Positions 48,997 through 57,439 of a DNA stretch of 64,000 nt are shown here, piece by piece. The DNA is from Mycolicibacterium insubricum (GTDB taxonomy: Bacteria > Actinomycetota > Actinomycetes > Mycobacteriales > Mycobacteriaceae), in NCBI RefSeq assembly GCF_010731615.1, contig NZ_AP022618.1, forward strand, positions 372,001 to 436,000, in the 5' to 3' direction. Within the stretch, counting starts at the first letter, position 1. Each line of letters opens with the position of its first letter. Both the position numbers and the translations under genes were made by a program. The notes beneath the pieces are model-generated. The model worked only from the letters and a program-made list of their open reading frames with translations, was not told where the DNA came from and made no database searches.

Positions 48997-50814
48997 ATGA
49001 ACACGTCGCCGATCATGAGCCAGCCCACGCGGTTCGCCGTTCTGTGGCAGTTCGTCCGCCCCAAGGCCGGCATTCTCGTCTTCGCCATGCTCCTCGGAGT
49101 TCTGGTGTCCGCGGGCGAGCTGGCGAGCCCCCTGGCCACCCGATGGATTCTGGACTCCCTCGGCCACACCGGAGGTTCCCTGGTGGTGCCGGTGGCCCTT
49201 CTGATCGGTCTACTTGTGGTCAGCGCACTGGCCGGATGGTGGCAGGCGGTCATCCTGGGCAGCCTGGCCGAGAACATCGTCTACGAGGCTCGCGCCACCA
49301 TGATCACCCGGTACCTGCGCGCCCGAGTGCTGCCCCTGCTCAGTCGCTCGCCGGGCGAGTGGGTCACCCGCGTCACCTCCGACTCCGTCCTGCTGCGCGA
49401 GGCGGCGTCCTCCAGCGTGATCGGCATCATCAATGACTCGGTCGCGCTCATCGGAGCTCTTGCGCTCATGTTCTTCCTCGATCCGGTTCTCACCGGCGTC
49501 ACCATCGGTGTGGCCGCCGTCGTCGGCACCGGCGTCGCGCTGCTGATGCCCGCCATCTCCGGCATGCAGGAAGATGCCCAAGCCGCGCTCTCCGATCTCG
49601 GCGGCGAGCTCGACGGCACGGTCCGCGCGATCAAGACGGTCAAGGTCGCGACCGCCGAGGAGAACCAGCGCGCAACTCTGCTCGGGCACGCCCGCCGCTC
49701 ACGCGATCACGGCATCCGCGTCGTTCGCCGTGAGGCACTCGTCTGGGCGGCTACCGGCGCCGGGGTCCAGGCCGCAATCATCACGGTGCTCACACTCGGC
49801 GCGTGGCGGGTGTCGCTCGGCGCCATCACCGTGTCCACGCTCGTCGCATTCCTGCTCTACATCTTCGGACTGCTCGGCCCCACATCGGAACTGGCGCACC
49901 ATCTGACGACGCTGCAGGCGGGCATGGCCGCCGCCGGCCGCATCCGCGAGGTCGAGGCATTGGACACCGAGCGGTACCCGGGGGCGGGCCAGCCCGGCAC
50001 CAGGCCGGAGCCGGACCAGCACGACGCACCCCCGGCGATCGCGATCGAGTCCGTCACCGCCTCTTACCTTCCCGGCGACGTGCCCGCAGTTTCCGAGCTG
50101 TCGCTGGTCTTCCCGAGCCGGGGCCACACGGCAATCGTCGGGCCCTCCGGCGCCGGGAAAACTACGGTCATGTCGCTGATTCTGTGCTTCCTGGAACCCA
50201 GCACCGGGTGCCTTCGCCTGCTGGGGGCACGCTACGACGAGCTCGGGCCCACGGCGGTTCGCGAGCACATCACCTACGTCGAGCAGGAGGCACCGCTGCT
50301 GCCGGGCACGCTTCGCCACAACCTCGGATTCGCCAACCCGGAGGTGGACGAGGCCGACATGAGGCAGGTCGCCGGCGAACTGCTGCTCGACGATCTCATC
50401 GACCGCCTTCCCCAGGGCCTCGACACCGAGATCCGGGACGCCACGATCTCCGGCGGACAGCGCCAGCGGATCGCCATCGCCCGCGCTCTGCTCGCCCGGC
50501 CCCGCATCCTCCTTCTCGACGAGGCGACAGCCCAGGTCGACGGCATCTCCGAGAGCGCCATTCACGACGCGATCCGGAAACAGGCCGCACGCGGAACCGT
50601 CATCACCATCGCGCACCGGCTTTCCACTGTCGTAGATGCCGACAACATCGTTGTCATGGACGGCGGACGGGTCACCGCGCAAGGCACCCATGACCAGCTC
50701 CTGGCGACCAGCCCGCTCTACCGGAGGCTGGTCACGACGTTCACGCTGAGCTCGCAGCGGACGACCGCCGAAGACACATCGGCACTGCTCCACAGCAGTG
50801 ACGGAGGGGTTTGA
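48997..50814 (+). CDS. ABC exporter half-transporter (membrane-ATPase fusion)
   Basis: A 605-residue protein with six membrane segments (about 30-320) fused to an ATPase: Walker A GPSGAGKT (about 383-390), signature SGGQRQR (about 486-492), Walker B ILLLDEAT (about 505-512) and H-loop AHR. It resembles MsbA/BmrA-type multidrug or lipopeptide exporters and works as a homodimer or heterodimer. aggaag lies before the ATG. The last codons (SSDGGV) and stop come from a tRNA-Ser remnant, so the 3' end has been reshaped by an integration event. Confidence 0.85.
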   Translation: MNTSPIMSQPTRFAVLWQFVRPKAGILVFAMLLGVLVSAGELASPLATRWILDSLGHTGGSLVVPVALLIGLLVVSALAGWWQAVILGSLAENIVYEARATMITRYLRARVLPLLSRSPGEWVTRVTSDSVLLREAASSSVIGIINDSVALIGALALMFFLDPVLTGVTIGVAAVVGTGVALLMPAISGMQEDAQAALSDLGGELDGTVRAIKTVKVATAEENQRATLLGHARRSRDHGIRVVRREALVWAATGAGVQAAIITVLTLGAWRVSLGAITVSTLVAFLLYIFGLLGPTSELAHHLTTLQAGMAAAGRIREVEALDTERYPGAGQPGTRPEPDQHDAPPAIAIESVTASYLPGDVPAVSELSLVFPSRGHTAIVGPSGAGKTTVMSLILCFLEPSTGCLRLLGARYDELGPTAVREHITYVEQEAPLLPGTLRHNLGFANPEVDEADMRQVAGELLLDDLIDRLPQGLDTEIRDATISGGQRQRIAIARALLARPRILLLDEATAQVDGISESAIHDAIRKQAARGTVITIAHRLSTVVDADNIVVMDGGRVTAQGTHDQLLATSPLYRRLVTTFTLSSQRTTAEDTSALLHSSDGGV

Positions 50815-50850
50815 ACCCCCGGAGACTGCTAAACCTCTCTCCCCGTCAAG
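50797..50850 (-). other. tRNA-Ser 3'-end remnant, possible att site
   Basis: Positions 50797-50823 match the T-arm and 3' acceptor strand of the intact tRNA-Ser at 56711-56737 at 25 of 27 positions. Weaker similarity runs to about 50850 (tcaaggcgg). No D-arm or 5' acceptor half is found, so it is not a functional tRNA. It marks the left boundary of a possible island ending in the intact tRNA-Ser. Confidence 0.6.
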
Positions 50851-50934
50851 GCGGCACATCCGGTCCGGTCTCGGGCGGTGGCGGCGGTCAGCATGTGCAG
50901 TACCGGACGATTTGCACCGCACGTCAAGGCATGG

Positions 50935-51339
50935 TCACCAAGCGCGGATCGTTCTGAGGCTGATTTTCATCGCCGTGGAGAAGTGGTCCGCATATCGCTG
51001 CGGGGTCGATTCCAGATCTTCACGAATTCGGCGGTTGTACTTGGTCATGTACTGCGCCAGTCGCTGGGGATCGTCTGAGGCGGAGGATAGTTCGGCGGTA
51101 CCGTCGACGGTGAGGACACCGTTGCCGGCGGTCCCGTCTCCGTCGAGATGAAATGACACCCTGGGATTTTCGGTGATGTTTCGCACTTTTCCCGATCGGG
51201 GCTCGCTGATCACAAACACGTCGGTTCCGTCAAAATGGAACCACACGTAGGAACTCTGCGGCTGGCCATCGCGGCGCACGGTCGTGATCCATCCGAAATC
51301 CGTGGCGTCGAGCCGGGTCGCTGATGACGGATCAATCAT
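50935..51339 (-). CDS. PPOX-class F420/FMN-dependent enzyme
   Basis: A 134-residue split-barrel flavin/deazaflavin protein. GWITTVRRDGQPQSSYVWF (near residues 16-34) and VFVISEPRSGKVRNITENPR (about 51-70) match the PPOX-class F420-dependent subgroup common in mycobacteria, in which Arg/Lys residues hold the cofactor phosphate. The ending STAMKISLRTIRAW is also family-typical. These proteins reduce or bind diverse small molecules; the substrate is unknown. It is the last gene in the leftward group, 85 bp after the dehydrogenase. Confidence 0.8.
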   Translation of the reverse strand: MIDPSSATRLDATDFGWITTVRRDGQPQSSYVWFHFDGTDVFVISEPRSGKVRNITENPRVSFHLDGDGTAGNGVLTVDGTAELSSASDDPQRLAQYMTKYNRRIREDLESTPQRYADHFSTAMKISLRTIRAW

Positions 51340-51423
51340 GCTCAGCTCCTTGTCAATTGCTTTGGGGTTCAGCGGCGACCGCCGCCCTCTGGGCGAGGAC
51401 GGCGGCCGGCGCCGAGGCGAAGG

Positions 51424-52620
51424 CTATGCGGCCGGGATGCTTCCGTGCGGATCGATGATGAACTTGTTCGACGAGCCTTGTTCGAAGGTTTCATAGGCGG
51501 CCGGCGCGTCATCGAGACTGATGACCTTGGTATTGAGCATCGCACTCAAGTAGGGCATGCGGTCCCAGAGGATCGCCATCATCAACTCGCGGTGGTAGTG
51601 CATGATCGGCGCCTGCCCGGCCGAGATCCGAGGCGATTTGATCCACGCCTTCCCGAAATCGAGTGGGAAGACGCCCTGCTGTTCCGCCTTCGTCGGCGCG
51701 ATAGGGTCGGGGCCGTAGACGCCGATGACGCCAGTTGCGCCGCCAGCGCGCGTAGCGTCGATGACCTGGTTGATGGCACCCGCCGGCTGAGGGTCACCTG
51801 CCTGTGCGCCGATGCCGTGCGCTTCGGAACCGACATAGTCGACGGCACAATCGACTTCACGCTCACCGAGGATGGCCTCGATCTGGTCTTGCAGTGGGAT
51901 GTCCTGGTTCAGATCGATCGTCTCACACCCGTTGTTCTTGACCAGCTCGAGCCGTTCCCGGTGGTAGTCACCGACGATGATGCAGGACGCGCCCAACAGG
52001 CGTGCGGCCGCAGCTCCACAGCGCCCGACCGGACCGGCCCCGGCGATGTAGACCGTGGAACCGGGTTTGGCTCCTGCCTCCATCAAACCGTGGAAGGCGG
52101 TCGGCAGAATGTCCGAAAGCAGGGCAAGGTCGAGGATCTTCGCCATGGCCTGGTCCTTGTCCGGGAAACGCAGGAGGTTGAAGTCGGCGTACGGGACGAA
52201 CAGGTACTCGGACTGGCCACCATTCCAGTTGCCGAGGTTGAAACCGTAAGCGCCGCAGGCGACATCTGGGTTCACGGTCTCGCATACGTCGGTCCGGCGT
52301 GCTTTGCAGTTTCGACAGCGTCCGCAGGCGACGTTGAACGGAACCGAGACCAGATCGCCCTCCTTCAAAAACTCCACATCTGTGCCCACCTCGATGACCT
52401 CACCGGTCATCTCATGGCCCATGACCATGCCCTGCGGGACGGGGAAGGATCCTCGGTAGATGTGCAGATCACTGCCACAAATATTGGTGGCGACAATTTT
52501 CAGGATCGCGCCGTGCGGGGCCTTCTTCCCGTTCGGCATGACCAGTTTTGGGTAGGCCAGAGACTCCACCCGCATGTCCCGGGGACCGTTGAACACGACC
52601 GCGCGATTAGTTTCGGACAT
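51424..52620 (-). CDS. fdhA: Zinc-dependent glutathione-independent formaldehyde dehydrogenase
   Basis: A 398-residue medium-chain dehydrogenase. Catalytic zinc ligands lie in CGSDLH (Cys about 46) and GHE (about 67-69); the structural zinc lobe CGRCRNCKARRTDVC is complete. The NAD-binding motif is GAGPVG (about 181-186). High similarity in pattern to the Pseudomonas FdhA family (NAD-dependent, dismutase-like) suggests formaldehyde oxidation without a thiol cofactor. The ATG at 52620 (MSETNRAVVF) is preferred to 52641. The enzyme's neighbours are a UvrA paralogue and an AraC regulator. Confidence 0.88.
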   Translation of the reverse strand: MSETNRAVVFNGPRDMRVESLAYPKLVMPNGKKAPHGAILKIVATNICGSDLHIYRGSFPVPQGMVMGHEMTGEVIEVGTDVEFLKEGDLVSVPFNVACGRCRNCKARRTDVCETVNPDVACGAYGFNLGNWNGGQSEYLFVPYADFNLLRFPDKDQAMAKILDLALLSDILPTAFHGLMEAGAKPGSTVYIAGAGPVGRCGAAAARLLGASCIIVGDYHRERLELVKNNGCETIDLNQDIPLQDQIEAILGEREVDCAVDYVGSEAHGIGAQAGDPQPAGAINQVIDATRAGGATGVIGVYGPDPIAPTKAEQQGVFPLDFGKAWIKSPRISAGQAPIMHYHRELMMAILWDRMPYLSAMLNTKVISLDDAPAAYETFEQGSSNKFIIDPHGSIPAA

Positions 52621-52770
52621 GATGTCAACCTCCTGCAGCACAAGCGGAGCGCTGGTGTGACGGTCAGCTCGGCCTTGTGGCGAGCCGCTCTGCCAACATA
52701 TGCACGGTCGCGCATGGTGTCTATGTCTCTTTGCGCCACGATGGTGCCCATCTGCGCCAAGGGCGGGTGT

Positions 52771-55383
52771 TCAGCGCGCCAGCTCCACGGCCAAGTAGGG
52801 CCCGGTGGCGCTGTCTGGGCACTGCGCCACCTCCGCGGGGGTGCCGGCAACGACGATGTGGCCTCCGGCGGCGCCTGCGCCCGGTCCCAGATCGATGACG
52901 TAGTCGGCCTGTGCAACCACTCTCATGTCCAGTTCGGCGGCGACCACGGTATTGCCGGCATCGACGAGCCGGTGCAGGTGTGCGAGGAGCCGGTCGGTGT
53001 CGGCGGGGTGCAGTCCGGCGGTGGGTTCGTCCAGTAGATAGAGGGCGTCGCTGCGGTGCGCGCGTTGCAGTTCGCCGGCGAGCTTGACGCGTTGCGCCTC
53101 GCCGCCGGACAGCTCTGTAGCGGGTTGTCCGAGTCTCAGATAGCCGAGCCCGACGTCGCAGAGGGCGTCCAGCGCTCGAAGAATGTCGACTTCACCGTCG
53201 AAGAACTCTCGGGCCGCCGACGTGCTGAGCTCCAGCACCTCGGCGATGTTGCGTCCGCGCCATCGGATCGCGAGAGTGTCTGCGTTGTAACGTGTTCCGT
53301 GACAGTCCGGGCATGGGCTGTAGACGCTGGGCAGGAACAGCAGCTCTACCATCACCCACCCTTCGCCTTCGCAGGTCGGGCAGCGCCCGCCGGCCACATT
53401 GAAGGAGAACCGCCCTGGTTTGTACCCGTGAGCTTGCGCCTCCGGAGTCTGGGAAAACCGTCGACGGATGTCGTCAAACACCCCGGTGTAGGTGGCGACA
53501 TTGGATCGTGGGGTGCGCCCGATTGGCTTCTGATCGATGCACACGACTCTGCGTATGCCGTGGGTGTCACCGACGACCTCACCCGATGCAGCGGGCGCGG
53601 CCTCGGCGAGCAGGTCGTCGTCACCCGAGTCGTCAAAGCGTACCGGGCGGCCCAGACGATCTCCGACGATCTCGGCGAGCGCGTGCGCGACGAGGCTTGA
53701 CTTCCCGGATCCGGACACCCCGGTGACCGCGGTCAGGCAGCGCAACGGGATCGCCACCGAGATGTCGTGCAGGTTGTTGCGCCGCACTCCCGCAAGTTCC
53801 AACCAATCGTCGCGATCCCGTGGTGTGCGTGCAATCCTCTGTGTGTCCTCGCCGAACAGGTAACGTTGCGTGACAGATTCAGCAACGTCGGCCAGACCTG
53901 GTGGCGGTCCGCTGTAGAGGATCTGACCACCGTCCATGCCCGCGCCCGGTCCGATGTCGACAAGCCAGTCGGCTGCGGCGATGACATCGAGCGAATGCTC
54001 CACCACGAAGACGCTGTTGCCACTGCGTTTGAGTCCCTGCAAGATGCCGCGTAGCGCCTCTCGGTCACGAGGGTGCAGACCAGCCGACGGCTCATCGAGC
54101 ACGTACACGACTCCGAACAGCCGAGACGACAGCTGCGTCGCGAGCCGGACGCGCTGCAATTCTCCCCCCGATAGCGTTGGCGTGCTGCGAGCCAAGGACA
54201 GGTACCCCAGTCCAAGGTCGATGAGCGGCTGTAGTCGTTCCTGTAGATCCGATACCAATCGCTGTGCCGCGGCCCGCTTTTCGGGTGACATGTTCGGTGT
54301 TTGCCGAACATCCGGGGCCGCGGTGTGCGCGGCCCCGCCGGCAGCGACCCGCGCCTCGACCGCCAACGTCCGTGCTCGCACGTCGAGCGCCTCGCCGGAA
54401 ACGTCGGGCGCCCATTGCGGGCTTAGCACCGTGGCGCAGAGTGCAGCGAGTTGATCCAGCGTGAGCCGCGACAGTGCGGCAATGTCGAGTCCCTCGAATG
54501 TCACCGAGAGTGCCTCGGGTTTGAGTCGCTTTCCGTGGCAGGCCGGGCACGGTCCGCTTCCGACGAACTGGGAGACGCGCTTTTTGACGCCGGCACTCTT
54601 GGTAGTGGCGAACGTATCCAGGACGTATCGTCGTGCACCGATGAAGGTGCCTTGGTAGCTGGGTTCCCAGTCGTCCTCGATGGCATGGCGGGTTTGCGCC
54701 GGGGTGAGGCCGGCGTACACCGGCACCGTGGGACGGTCCTCGGTGAACAGGATCCAGTCGCGATCTTTGCGCGGCAGCTTCGCCCAGGGGACGTCGACGT
54801 CGTAGCCGAGCGAGACCAGGATGTCGCGCAGGTTCTGGCCGTACCAGGCGGGCGGCCACGAGGCGATGGCGCGCTCCCGGATCGTCAGCGTCGGGTCCGG
54901 CACCATGAGCGCCTCGGTGACCTCGTACACGCGGCCCATGCCGTGACAGGTGGGACAGGCACCCTGAGGTGTGTTGGGGGAGAAGTCTTCTGCGTAGAGC
55001 ATCGGCTGATCGGATGGATAGTTGCCCGCGCGCGAATACAGCATCCGGATCAGGCTCGACAGCGTGGTCACGCTACCGACCGACGAACGTGTGCTGGCAC
55101 TGCCGCGCTGCTGCCGTAGCGCAACAGCCGGAGGCATCCCTTCGATCGAATCGACATCCGGAATACCCGCCTGATCGATCAGGCGGCGCGCATACGGCGC
55201 AACCGATTCCAGATACCGACGCTGCGACTCCGCGAACAGGGTGCCGAAAGCCAAAGAGGACTTTCCCGAACCCGACACGCCAGTGAACGCAACGAGGGCA
55301 TCGCGCGGCACCTCCACGTCCACGTTCTGCAGATTATGCTCACGGGCACCGCGCACCCGCACTCTGTCGTGAAGGTCCGTCAC
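52771..55383 (-). CDS. UvrA-like ABC ATPase lacking the UvrB-binding domain
   Basis: An 870-residue tandem ABC ATPase. First P-loop GVSGSGKS at residues 35-42; signature LSGGELQR; second P-loop GVSGSGKS; signature LSGGEAQR. Zinc modules CPTCHG, CPACHG and CPTCEG...CPDCHG are present. The region that in UvrA (about 940-970 residues) forms the UvrB-binding domain is missing, as in class II/III paralogues such as DrrC, linked to DNA-binding drug or damage resistance. The GTG at 55383 has aggagg seven bases upstream. It may sense or remove DNA-bound adducts without UvrBC. Confidence 0.87.
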   Translation of the reverse strand: MTDLHDRVRVRGAREHNLQNVDVEVPRDALVAFTGVSGSGKSSLAFGTLFAESQRRYLESVAPYARRLIDQAGIPDVDSIEGMPPAVALRQQRGSASTRSSVGSVTTLSSLIRMLYSRAGNYPSDQPMLYAEDFSPNTPQGACPTCHGMGRVYEVTEALMVPDPTLTIRERAIASWPPAWYGQNLRDILVSLGYDVDVPWAKLPRKDRDWILFTEDRPTVPVYAGLTPAQTRHAIEDDWEPSYQGTFIGARRYVLDTFATTKSAGVKKRVSQFVGSGPCPACHGKRLKPEALSVTFEGLDIAALSRLTLDQLAALCATVLSPQWAPDVSGEALDVRARTLAVEARVAAGGAAHTAAPDVRQTPNMSPEKRAAAQRLVSDLQERLQPLIDLGLGYLSLARSTPTLSGGELQRVRLATQLSSRLFGVVYVLDEPSAGLHPRDREALRGILQGLKRSGNSVFVVEHSLDVIAAADWLVDIGPGAGMDGGQILYSGPPPGLADVAESVTQRYLFGEDTQRIARTPRDRDDWLELAGVRRNNLHDISVAIPLRCLTAVTGVSGSGKSSLVAHALAEIVGDRLGRPVRFDDSGDDDLLAEAAPAASGEVVGDTHGIRRVVCIDQKPIGRTPRSNVATYTGVFDDIRRRFSQTPEAQAHGYKPGRFSFNVAGGRCPTCEGEGWVMVELLFLPSVYSPCPDCHGTRYNADTLAIRWRGRNIAEVLELSTSAAREFFDGEVDILRALDALCDVGLGYLRLGQPATELSGGEAQRVKLAGELQRAHRSDALYLLDEPTAGLHPADTDRLLAHLHRLVDAGNTVVAAELDMRVVAQADYVIDLGPGAGAAGGHIVVAGTPAEVAQCPDSATGPYLAVELAR

Positions 55384-55524
55384 CCCACGTCCTCCTGTTC
55401 CTACTGAACTGACGCTACCTTCGGGTGCCCGCGTCCTGCTGTCCGTGCGTGCCGGACCTATGACTTTCTGCGCCACCGGGGCTGTGAACCATGTGGACTC
55501 ATCGCCCGTTCGCAGAGTCAAGCG

Positions 55525-56538
55525 TTATTCAGACCGGTCTGTCCGTGTCCGAAGGTCCGTGACGCCCTGGCGTGCCAGTTGCCGGTACTCGCCCGGCGTC
55601 ACACCGGTAACCGACCGGAACGAGCGGTAGAAGTGGGCGTCGCTGACGAACCCCACCTCCCTGGCGATCGATTCGACCGAGAGGTCAGCCTGGTTCGCCA
55701 ACATCCGTTGGGCCGCGTCGACCCGTAGCGTGCGCAAATGCGACATCACGGTGTGCCCGGTCCCCTCGAACAGTCGATGCAGTGTGCGGCGGGATATGTG
55801 GCAGCCGACGGCGATGCGGTCTACGTCGAGATCCGCGTCGCTGAGATGCTGCCGGAGGTAGGCCAGTACTCGTTCGCGCTGCAGCAGGATCGGCAGGTCC
55901 TGCGGACCTCGGATTCTTGCCGCGTACGCCAACAGGGAACTCGCCAGGCCAGCGGCGTGCGGTGCGAGAAAGCCGGTACCCACGGGGTCCGAGGCCTGTG
56001 TGTCGGCAAGGCTCTGAAAGAACGCCGACACCGCCGACAGCGCGCCGTCGACATCGATGGGCACCGCGAACAGATCGGTGCTGGGCCGCAATCCCGCGTC
56101 GGCGAATGCGCGCTCGGCGGGTAGATGCACTACGACCTGCTCGTACGGTTCCCGATAGTCCAGCGTGAACGGTTGCCTGCTGTCGTAGATCACCACCTGG
56201 CCCGACCGGATCTCCGCGCTGCGTCCGGCTTGCGTGACGATCCCTGTACCGCGGCGCTGGAACAGCACATACAGGTACTCCGGATCGCTCCCGCGGGAAA
56301 TCAACACGCGGGACCGAGTCACCTTCTCTCCGCTCGCCCGTTTGACCGACAGGTCGAAGCCCCCATAGCTCGCGTAGTCGATCTCGCCGACGAAATCGCG
56401 AGAGTAGGGAGTCGGTGAGACGTCGACGTAAGCTTTCCGCCGCGCGGCGCGCCAATAGTCGACGGCGGCGTCCGCATCAACGGCTCTCGTGGACCACGCA
56501 GCTGTCTCGGGCCTCGTGGCGGCGTCGTGTCGGGACAC
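55525..56538 (-). CDS. AraC-family transcriptional regulator
   Basis: A 337-residue regulator. The N-terminal part (about 60-200) is an AraC_binding_2 cupin-like sensor domain (VQRRGTGIV-like stretch, RSGQVVIYDSRQPFTLDYRE). The C-terminal AraC HTH (about 235-325) shows DVDRIAVGCHISRRTLHRLF and DLSVESIAREVGFVSDAHFY, RSFRSVTGVTPGEYR. It is upstream of and in the same direction as the UvrA-like gene (141-bp gap) and probably regulates the island's cargo. Confidence 0.85.
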   Translation of the reverse strand: MSRHDAATRPETAAWSTRAVDADAAVDYWRAARRKAYVDVSPTPYSRDFVGEIDYASYGGFDLSVKRASGEKVTRSRVLISRGSDPEYLYVLFQRRGTGIVTQAGRSAEIRSGQVVIYDSRQPFTLDYREPYEQVVVHLPAERAFADAGLRPSTDLFAVPIDVDGALSAVSAFFQSLADTQASDPVGTGFLAPHAAGLASSLLAYAARIRGPQDLPILLQRERVLAYLRQHLSDADLDVDRIAVGCHISRRTLHRLFEGTGHTVMSHLRTLRVDAAQRMLANQADLSVESIAREVGFVSDAHFYRSFRSVTGVTPGEYRQLARQGVTDLRTRTDRSE

Positions 56539-56709
56539 TGTGCCTCCTCAACTCTGCACGTCCATTCGAATCTATTCGATAGCGGCGCGGGGAGACTACG
56601 TCTGAGGATTTACCCGGGCCGAGTGCGAGCCATGTGTCACTTTGTGACGCATGGGCCGGCATCCAGTCGCAGTCCGGAACCGTGACCAGAGCATCTGCGC
56701 TGGCAAGAG

Positions 56710-56796
56710 CGGTGACGGAGGGATTTGAACCCCCGGACGGGATTAACCGTCTCTCGCTTTCAAGGCGAGTGCATTAGGCCGCTCTGCCACGTCACC
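56710..56796 (-). tRNA. tRNA-Ser (anticodon TGA)
   Basis: A complete class II tRNA on the minus strand: acceptor GGTGACG/CGTCACC, anticodon stem CTCGC with loop CTTGAAA, variable arm around AGACGGTTAATCCCGTC, T-loop GGTTCAAATCC, discriminator G. It reads UCA/UCG codons. CCA is not encoded. Its 3' end is the presumed integration target of the adjacent island. Confidence 0.95.
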
Positions 56797-56820
56797 GCGG
56801 ACCAGCGTAGCGGGCCCCCG

Positions 56821-57327
56821 TCAGGGGATCTGTCCGGCCGGCCGCGGGGCGCGTAGCCCGTTGGCGATCCGGCGGCAGCTCTCGCCGAGTGCCACCCGCT
56901 GGGGCCGCGACAGCTCGCGCAGGAAATAGCCCCGGATCGACTGCCCGTAGGTGACCATGGCCCCGGCGAGCGCCTCCCGGCCCCGGTCGGTGATCCCGGC
57001 CAGCACCGCCCGGCCGTCCTCGGCGCTGGGGATCCGCGCCACCAGCCCGTGGGTCTCCAGCCGGCGCACCTGCCGGGTGACCCGGCTCGGCAGCACCAGC
57101 AGCGAGTCGGCGAGTTCACCCATGCGCAGGGCTCCGGTCGGCGAGCGACCCAGCATGATCAGCAACCGCAGATCACCCAGCGGCAGCTGATGCGCCTCGA
57201 CCAGTTCCCGGCTCAGTACGGCGTACAACAGCTGCGACGCGTCCAGAAACTGCTCCCAGGTACGCTGCTCGGCCCGGTCCAAGCCGGGGATATCCCCCGT
57301 CAAACGTCCGGAAACGGCACCATTCAT
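56821..57327 (-). CDS. MarR-family transcriptional regulator
   Basis: A 168-residue winged-helix regulator. Helical dimer arms surround the DNA-binding core GDLRLLIMLGRSPTGALRMG, ELADSLLVLPSRVTRQVRRL, and the wing VARIPSAEDGRAVLAGITDRG, typical of MarR. The ATG at 57327 lies three bases after a run of ten G that appears to act as the ribosome site, itself preceded by eight T. The gene is divergent from the quinone oxidoreductase, with a 97-base gap, and may control it. Start context is unusual and may be subject to slippage. Confidence 0.85.
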   Translation of the reverse strand: MNGAVSGRLTGDIPGLDRAEQRTWEQFLDASQLLYAVLSRELVEAHQLPLGDLRLLIMLGRSPTGALRMGELADSLLVLPSRVTRQVRRLETHGLVARIPSAEDGRAVLAGITDRGREALAGAMVTYGQSIRGYFLRELSRPQRVALGESCRRIANGLRAPRPAGQIP

Positions 57328-57330
57328 AGT

Positions 57331-57348
57331 CCCCCCCCCCAAAAAAAA
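57331..57348. promoter_or_regulatory. C10-A8 homopolymer tract at the MarR ribosome site
   Basis: Ten C are followed directly by eight A on the plus strand (G10 after T8 on the coding strand), three bases upstream of the MarR start. Homopolymers this long are rare in GC-rich mycobacterial DNA. The tract can change length by slippage and would change the spacing of the ribosome site, or it may be a sequencing artefact. Confidence 0.7.
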
Positions 57349-57439
57349 CCAAAACTTCCTCCCCGCCGCTCACTTTACGTCCGTCGCGGCGCATCGTCCG
57401 CAACCTGGGCGATCCCGGTGCGGGGTAGCGTCAACCGCC

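Larger units (their letters stand above)
50797..56737. mobile_element. Possible integrase-less genomic island at tRNA-Ser
   Basis: The region between the tRNA-Ser remnant and the intact gene has the same arrangement as the tRNA-Arg element: intact tRNA at right, 3' fragment at left. It carries four leftward cargo genes (PPOX, formaldehyde dehydrogenase, UvrA-like ATPase, AraC regulator). No integrase, excisionase or phage gene is present, so it is inferred to be an old, eroded or helper-mobilised island. Confidence 0.4.

Noticed and set aside
50797..50850. Functional tRNA gene
   Set aside because: Only the T-arm and 3' acceptor strand are recognisable; no 5' half or D-arm.
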